A stretch of 64,000 nt of DNA from NCBI GenBank assembly GCA_902605645.1, contig CACLDE010000003.1, positions 62,001 through 126,000 on the forward strand, read 5' to 3'. Position 1 is the first letter of the stretch, and every line of letters starts with the position of its first letter. The stretch comes from an uncultured Pelagibacteraceae bacterium (GTDB taxonomy: Bacteria; Pseudomonadota; Alphaproteobacteria; Pelagibacterales; Pelagibacteraceae). Under the pieces are notes generated by a model, which was given only the letters and a program-made list of their open reading frames with translations, searched no databases and had not been told where the DNA came from. This document shows positions 59,700 to 64,000 of this stretch, piece after piece. The position numbers and the translations under genes are program-made.

Positions 59700-60983
59700 A
59701 TGGATTTTGCTACTATTTTCAGGTTAGAGGAAAACCTAAATTTAGACAAAAAAACACTGGTCTTTTTAAGATGGATAGCTATTTTTGGTCAGCTTTTTTC
59801 GGTCAATTTAGTTTATTTTTTTTTAGATTTAAATTTTCCAATTTTATTTTGTCACTTAGTTATTGTCATTGGATTATTTACAAACTTGTATTTACAATTC
59901 GGTTTTAAAGCAACTTTACTTAAAGATCTATATTCCAGCTTATTTTTGATGTATGATATTATTCAATTAAGCATTCTATTATTTTTAACTGGAGGTATTT
60001 TTAATCCCTTCGCAATTCTTTTGATAGTTCCAACAATAGTGTCTTCTACTTTCTTGAGTATGGGAAGTACTATTATACTTGGATCATCAACAATTATCTT
60101 ACTGTTTGTTTTGACATTTTTTAATTTGCCTTTGCCTGGAATGGAAGAATATGTCCTATCATTTCCAAACTATTATGTAACAGGGATTTTGATTTCACTT
60201 ATAATTGGGCTAATTTTTTTGAGTTATTTTGGTATTCGATTTGCTGGAGAAACAAAAAAAAGATCTAACGCTCTAAATAAACTTCAGCAAATATTAGCCA
60301 AAGAATATGAGCTAGAGTCTTTAGGAGGTCAAGCCGCAGCCGCAGCTCACTCACTTGGCACACCGTTAGCAACAATTTCTGTAGTTGCTAAGGAAATGAA
60401 AAAAGAAGTTGGCGAAGGTTCAAAATTAACAAAAGATATAGACTTATTAATAAGCCAAACAAAAAGGTGTAGTGAAATTTTAAAAAAAATTTCTCAAAAA
60501 AAAATTATCAGCGATGAGTTCATTAGCTCTATGAGTTTTGATGATTTATTAGAAGAGATAATTAAATCATTTAAAGAGTCTACAGAAAAAAATATAAAAT
60601 TAAATACTAATAGAGATATAAATAAAATTGAAATTAAGAGAAATCCTGAACTTGTATATGGCTTAAGAAATTTTATCGGGAATGCAGTAAAATTTGCAAA
60701 GCAGAATATACAAATATCAATAGTTAGTGATAATATTAATTTATATATTTTAATTGAAGACGATGGCCCAGGATTTCCAGAAGATATCATTAAAGCTCTT
60801 GGTGAGCCTTACATAAAATCTAGGTCAAAAATTTTAAAAAATAATGCTGGCTTAGGATTAGGAACTTTTTTAGGAAAAACTTTATTAGAAAGACAATCGG
60901 CAGTTATATTATTTGAAAATGGAAGTATATTTAATGGTGCTAAAGTTCAAATAAAGTGGAGTATAAATGATATATCTATTTAG
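59700..60983 (+). CDS. regB: RegB/PrrB/ActS-type redox-sensing histidine kinase
   Basis: Global redox sensor kinase of alphaproteobacteria. About six membrane helices lie in residues 20-180, including the quinone-binding GGIFNPF at 98-104. The H-box AAAAHSLGTPLATI has phospho-histidine H217. KRCSEIL places the redox-active cysteine at 257. The ATPase domain has RNFIGNAVKFA (N box), EDDGPGFPE and GLGLGTFLGKTLLERQ. Length 427. The partner regulator regA and senC are not beside it. It overlaps convergent aguA by eight bases. Confidence 0.92.
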   Translation: MDFATIFRLEENLNLDKKTLVFLRWIAIFGQLFSVNLVYFFLDLNFPILFCHLVIVIGLFTNLYLQFGFKATLLKDLYSSLFLMYDIIQLSILLFLTGGIFNPFAILLIVPTIVSSTFLSMGSTIILGSSTIILLFVLTFFNLPLPGMEEYVLSFPNYYVTGILISLIIGLIFLSYFGIRFAGETKKRSNALNKLQQILAKEYELESLGGQAAAAAHSLGTPLATISVVAKEMKKEVGEGSKLTKDIDLLISQTKRCSEILKKISQKKIISDEFISSMSFDDLLEEIIKSFKESTEKNIKLNTNRDINKIEIKRNPELVYGLRNFIGNAVKFAKQNIQISIVSDNINLYILIEDDGPGFPEDIIKALGEPYIKSRSKILKNNAGLGLGTFLGKTLLERQSAVILFENGSIFNGAKVQIKWSINDISI

Positions 60984-62022
60984 GCTCCTGTTGAGTCATA
61001 CAATGTATAGCTCCAAATCCCCAAATTAGATTTGAGCAATCAATAGGTATGATTTTTCTATTTTTAAAATGTTTTTTAAAAATTTTTAAAACATATTTGT
61101 CATTTTTGTCCTTGAATGTTGGCAATAATACAATCTTATTAGCTATATAAAAATTTAGATATGTAGCTGGAACTCTTGTCCCTTCAATATATTTTGCCTC
61201 TGGCATTGGTATTCTGATAATTTTAAATTTTTTTGACTTATTTAATTTTTTAATAATTTTAAAATTATTAATTAATATTTTATAATTTTCATCTTTTTTA
61301 TTTTTTTCATATGCTAGAAATATTTTATTTTCAGATACAAATCTGGCTAAATCATCAATGTGGCCATGTGTATCGTCACCTATAATTCCTTTTTTAAGCC
61401 ATAAAACCTTTTTAATACCAAAATAATTGAAAAATAATTTTTCATAGTCATTTTTGTTTAAACCAGGATTCCTTTGTTGAACCTTACTAAGAAGACATTC
61501 TTCAGTAGTTATCAGAACTCCTTTTCCATTTACATCTATTGCGCCCCCTTCAAGAACAACCTTCTTTTTATTAAATTTCGGCGAGATAGAATTAAGATTT
61601 AAAATTTTTTTAATCTTAGTGATAATATTGTTATCTTTTCTAAAATTATTATATTTTGCCCATGAGTTAAAATTCCAATTTATTAAGATATTTTTTTTTT
61701 TACTATCTTTGACAAAAATTGGAAATGAGTCTCTTAACCATGCTCTATCAGTTTGACACAAAGTAAATTTAATATTAGAAAAGTTGACCTTGAAATTTCT
61801 TAAAATTAAAGTTGCTTTTTTTTTTAATAAATCATTTTGGATAAGAATATTGACCATCTGATTTTTAGATATATGAAAAACGATTTTAGCAAATACCTCA
61901 GGAATAAGGTCAAATTTATTAGGCCAATCTTTTTTGTTATGCGGCCAAGCTATCCAAGTTGATTTTTGTTTTTCCCACTCAGCCGGCATTCTTAAATCTT
62001 CAGGGATAGAAAATTTAGTCAT
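60976..62022 (-). CDS. aguA: Agmatine deiminase
   Basis: Converts agmatine to N-carbamoylputrescine. Peptidyl-arginine-deiminase fold: MPAEWEKQKSTWIAWPHN near the start, RAWLRDSFPIFV, VLEGGAIDVNGKG, GDDTHGHIDDLARFV and the catalytic cysteine C341 in FGAIHCMTQQEP. Length 348. It follows aguB with an eight-base overlap, so both steps from agmatine to putrescine are encoded together. Confidence 0.95.
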   Translation of the reverse strand: MTKFSIPEDLRMPAEWEKQKSTWIAWPHNKKDWPNKFDLIPEVFAKIVFHISKNQMVNILIQNDLLKKKATLILRNFKVNFSNIKFTLCQTDRAWLRDSFPIFVKDSKKKNILINWNFNSWAKYNNFRKDNNIITKIKKILNLNSISPKFNKKKVVLEGGAIDVNGKGVLITTEECLLSKVQQRNPGLNKNDYEKLFFNYFGIKKVLWLKKGIIGDDTHGHIDDLARFVSENKIFLAYEKNKKDENYKILINNFKIIKKLNKSKKFKIIRIPMPEAKYIEGTRVPATYLNFYIANKIVLLPTFKDKNDKYVLKIFKKHFKNRKIIPIDCSNLIWGFGAIHCMTQQEPK

Positions 62023-62890
62023 CTTTTGGATTTTTTAGAATATTTTTATAAGAATCAATTCTTCTATCTCTAAAAAAGGGCCAATGTCTTCTAACGGTAT
62101 CAATTTTTTTTAGGTCAATGTCACAAATTAAAACTTGTTCACTCAAATTGCCTTTTTTTAGAATATTACCATTGGGATCAAATATTACGCTGTTTCCCCA
62201 AAATTCCAATTTTTTACTACCTTGTTTTTCTACTCCTACCCTATTTATTGCTGCTACGTAAACGCCATTTGTAATTGCATGAGATCTTTGTACAGTTAAC
62301 CAAGATTCTAATTGAGATTGGCCAAATTTTTTTTTCTCATTAGGATGCCATCCTATCGCAGTAGGGTAAAATAGTATCTCAGCGCCTTTAAGAGCTGTAA
62401 GCCTTGCTGCTTCAGGGAACCATTGATCCCAACAAATTAATGTTCCTAAATTTCCTTTTTTTGTTTTGAAAGATTTAAAGCCAAGATCTCCAGGAGTAAA
62501 ATAAAATTTTTCATAATACTGAGGGTCATCAGGTATATGCATTTTTCTATATTTTCCTAAAATTTTTCCATTTTCATTTATTACAACACTTGTATTATGA
62601 TAAATTCCCGATGTTCTTTTTTCAAAAATTGATAGAAGTAAAATTAAATTTAATTCTTTTGCTAATGGAGAAAAAATAGCTGTTGTTGGTCCTGGAATAC
62701 TCTCTGCTAGATTAAAATTAGAATGCTTTTCAATTTGGCAAAAATAGTTTGTTAAAAATAATTCTGGTAAACAAACTATACTAGCGCCTTTTTTTTTTGC
62801 TAAACGAATTTTTGCAATTGCATTTAATATATTTTTCTCCTTAGCAGATGACATTTTCATCTGTATTAATGCTAATTTAGTTTTTTTCAT
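62015..62890 (-). CDS. aguB: N-carbamoylputrescine amidase
   Basis: Nitrilase-superfamily hydrolase making putrescine from N-carbamoylputrescine. The catalytic triad is E43 (CLPELFLTNYF), K116 (YRKMHIPDDP) and C153 (TLICWDQWFPEAARL). YFTPGDLGF, GWHPNEKKKFGQSQLESW and NRVGVE are AguB signatures. The start is placed at ATG 62890, giving 291 residues, the usual length, and starting KKTKLALIQM; an upstream ATG at 62965 lies inside the preceding gene. Four bases separate it from that gene. Confidence 0.95.
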   Translation of the reverse strand: MKKTKLALIQMKMSSAKEKNILNAIAKIRLAKKKGASIVCLPELFLTNYFCQIEKHSNFNLAESIPGPTTAIFSPLAKELNLILLLSIFEKRTSGIYHNTSVVINENGKILGKYRKMHIPDDPQYYEKFYFTPGDLGFKSFKTKKGNLGTLICWDQWFPEAARLTALKGAEILFYPTAIGWHPNEKKKFGQSQLESWLTVQRSHAITNGVYVAAINRVGVEKQGSKKLEFWGNSVIFDPNGNILKKGNLSEQVLICDIDLKKIDTVRRHWPFFRDRRIDSYKNILKNPKDD

Positions 62891-62894
62891 ATTA

Positions 62895-63938
62895 TTAAAA
62901 TAATTTTTGAAAATTTCTTCTTTGTCTTTTTTTCCAATTTTGCCTATGAAAAGCATCACTTGCAATTAACGGCAATACACTAGTTGCTTCAGCAAAAACC
63001 ATTTGTTCTTTGGTGACGTCTACTTTACCCCAAGAACTTGCCTCTTTAAGAGTTGAACTACTACATGCGCCATCTCTAGTATCAGCCACAGTTATTTGAA
63101 TTGCGTACTTGTGCATATCAACCTTTTTACCTAGTAGCTCTGCACAAACAACTGTGTCCTGTATAAAATTTTTTGGAACTCCACCACCAACCATCAATAA
63201 ACCTGATTGCTTTGATTTAAGTTTTACTTCAGTTAGCTCTCTAAATTCTCTTATAGAGTCAATAGTGATGTGTTTTTTAGGGTTTTGTTCTTGATGCATT
63301 ACCAATCCAAAACCTGCAGAACTATCCGTAAAGGCAGGACAAAAAATAGGAACATTATTATTGAATGCTGTTTCTATTAAAGAGTCTTTCTTTTTAGAAT
63401 TTTTTTTTAAAAACTTACCCATTTCGTGTATAAATTCTCTTGAAGTATAGCTTTTAGGCTCCAAAGCATTTGCTATATCACATATTTTTTGATCACACGC
63501 CTGCAATTCTTCCTCGTCAATATATGTGTCGTATATTCTATCAACATAGTTTTTTCTTAATTTGGTATCATCCTCAAACTGTGAACCCTGATAATGTTTG
63601 AATCCCAGTGCTTCAAAAAAATCCATATCTACAATAGAAGCACCTGTAGCTACAATTGCATCCACCATATTATATTTGACTAAATCCGAATATAATTTCA
63701 TACAACCACCAGCTGAAGTAGACCCTGCTAAAGTTAAAAAAATTGAACATGACTTGTCTTCAATCATTTCATTAAATATTTTTGAAGCGTTAGCAGTATC
63801 TCTGGAAGTAAACGACATTTTACTCATAGACTCGATTACCTTTCGCGCATCAAATTTCGTTATATCAATGTGCTCTATAGGTTTATTAAGAAATGATTTT
63901 TTATTATGCCCGACGGTAGGACTACTTTTTTTATTCAT
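62895..63938 (-). CDS. Deoxyhypusine-synthase-like protein, probable polyamine (homospermidine) synthase
   Basis: A 347-residue NAD-dependent enzyme of the deoxyhypusine synthase family. FLTLAGSTSAGGCMKLYSDL, ATGASIVDMDFFEALG, NNVPIFCPAFTDSSAGF, MVGGGVPKNFIQDT and DGACSSSTLKEASSWGK are recognisable; the last corresponds to the active-site region with the catalytic lysine at K305. Bacteria have no eIF5A, and bacterial members studied act on putrescine or spermidine, for example making homospermidine (family knowledge). Location with aguA and aguB, which make putrescine, supports a polyamine role. Its ATG overlaps the stop of the preceding gene (TAATG). Confidence 0.85.
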   Translation of the reverse strand: MNKKSSPTVGHNKKSFLNKPIEHIDITKFDARKVIESMSKMSFTSRDTANASKIFNEMIEDKSCSIFLTLAGSTSAGGCMKLYSDLVKYNMVDAIVATGASIVDMDFFEALGFKHYQGSQFEDDTKLRKNYVDRIYDTYIDEEELQACDQKICDIANALEPKSYTSREFIHEMGKFLKKNSKKKDSLIETAFNNNVPIFCPAFTDSSAGFGLVMHQEQNPKKHITIDSIREFRELTEVKLKSKQSGLLMVGGGVPKNFIQDTVVCAELLGKKVDMHKYAIQITVADTRDGACSSSTLKEASSWGKVDVTKEQMVFAEATSVLPLIASDAFHRQNWKKRQRRNFQKLF

Positions 63939-64000
63939 TAAGCTACTAAGTAATTTAATTTACCAGTATTATTGAATAATGACATTATAGGTTTATCATT
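63938..64000 (-). CDS. C-terminal fragment of an unidentified gene upstream of the polyamine cluster
   Basis: Twenty codons enter from the window edge on the minus strand, ending KPIMSLFNNTGKLNYLVA before TAA. The stop shares one base with the next ATG, so it is in the same operon. The product cannot be identified from this tail. A PLP-dependent arginine/ornithine decarboxylase would fit the pathway, but nothing in the visible residues proves it. Confidence 0.6.
   Translation of the reverse strand, partial: NDKPIMSLFNNTGKLNYLVA

Overview
The window is about 64 kb of very AT-rich, gene-packed chromosome from an alphaproteobacterium with a streamlined genome. The pattern fits a marine SAR11/Pelagibacterales-like (or similarly reduced, HIMB59/AEGEAN-type) organism. 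The reasons are low GC, Lys/Asn/Ile-rich proteins, overlapping stop/start codons, convergent genes that overlap at their 3' ends, and alphaproteobacterial gene orders: mnmE-mnmG-rsmG-parA-parB, holA-lptE-leuS, fabI-fabB-fabA facing irr, mutM facing ubiE-ubiB-coaBC, and rpsT-dnaA-dnaN-gyrB. The lineage is inferred from content and order, not from a phylogeny. No tRNA, rRNA, CRISPR array, insertion sequence or prophage was seen. The longest gene-free stretches are about 206 bases (before dnaA) and 202 bases (before the porin gene); none exceeds 300.

Layout. 1-4283 (+): tRNA-wobble modification (mnmE end, mnmG), 16S rRNA methylation (rsmG) and chromosome partition (parA, parB), with two parS-like sites inside rsmG. 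4261-8792 (-): holA, lptE, leuS and a DUF3576 lipoprotein. 8793-10133: an outer-membrane porin with strong-expression codon use, palindromes upstream and a bidirectional terminator. 10094-12558: ThiE-like protein, yggS, an L,D-transpeptidase, a winged-helix regulator and a 42-codon arfA-like ribosome-rescue gene. 12563-18799 (-): PfkB kinase, nth, dapB, a 55-residue membrane protein, dnaJ, dnaK and grpE, with a sigma-32-type promoter before dnaK. 18843-24267: rdgB, a penicillin-binding-protein activator (LpoA-like), rsmI, a BON lipoprotein and malic enzyme. 24325-28939 (+): murJ, trpS, nfu and a Bax-like glucosaminidase. 28942-36282: a polysaccharide deacetylase, a half-length tsaB, fur, miaB, phoH, ybeY, lnt and metK. 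36376-42830 (+): nusA-infB-rbfA-rpsO-pnp. 42837-45933 (-): an acetyltransferase-like orphan and the unsaturated fatty-acid genes fabI-fabB-fabA. 46010-48909 (+): irr, katG and a DUF2061 membrane protein. 48912-53591 (-): an SH3 protein, a ThiF/MoeB-like E1, coaBC, ubiB and ubiE. 53602-60983 (+): mutM, rpsT, dnaA, dnaN, gyrB and a RegB-type redox kinase. 60976-64000 (-): a polyamine cluster of aguA, aguB and a deoxyhypusine-synthase-like gene, plus the end of one more gene.

The genes cover chromosome replication and segregation, translation and RNA turnover, envelope growth, and iron and redox control. The most informative regulatory signals are: an Irr box (iron control element) sitting on the katG promoter one gene away from irr; a sigma-32 promoter for dnaK; paired parS-like palindromes beside parAB; and a terminator between a candidate promoter and nusA. 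Genes often adjacent in relatives but absent at the expected places here are recF, rimP, ylxR, truB, rimI, corC, yraN and regA. Several divergent gene pairs start within 0-10 bases of each other, which implies promoters inside the opposing genes or leaderless mRNAs. All functional calls rest on motif reading alone; no database search was run.
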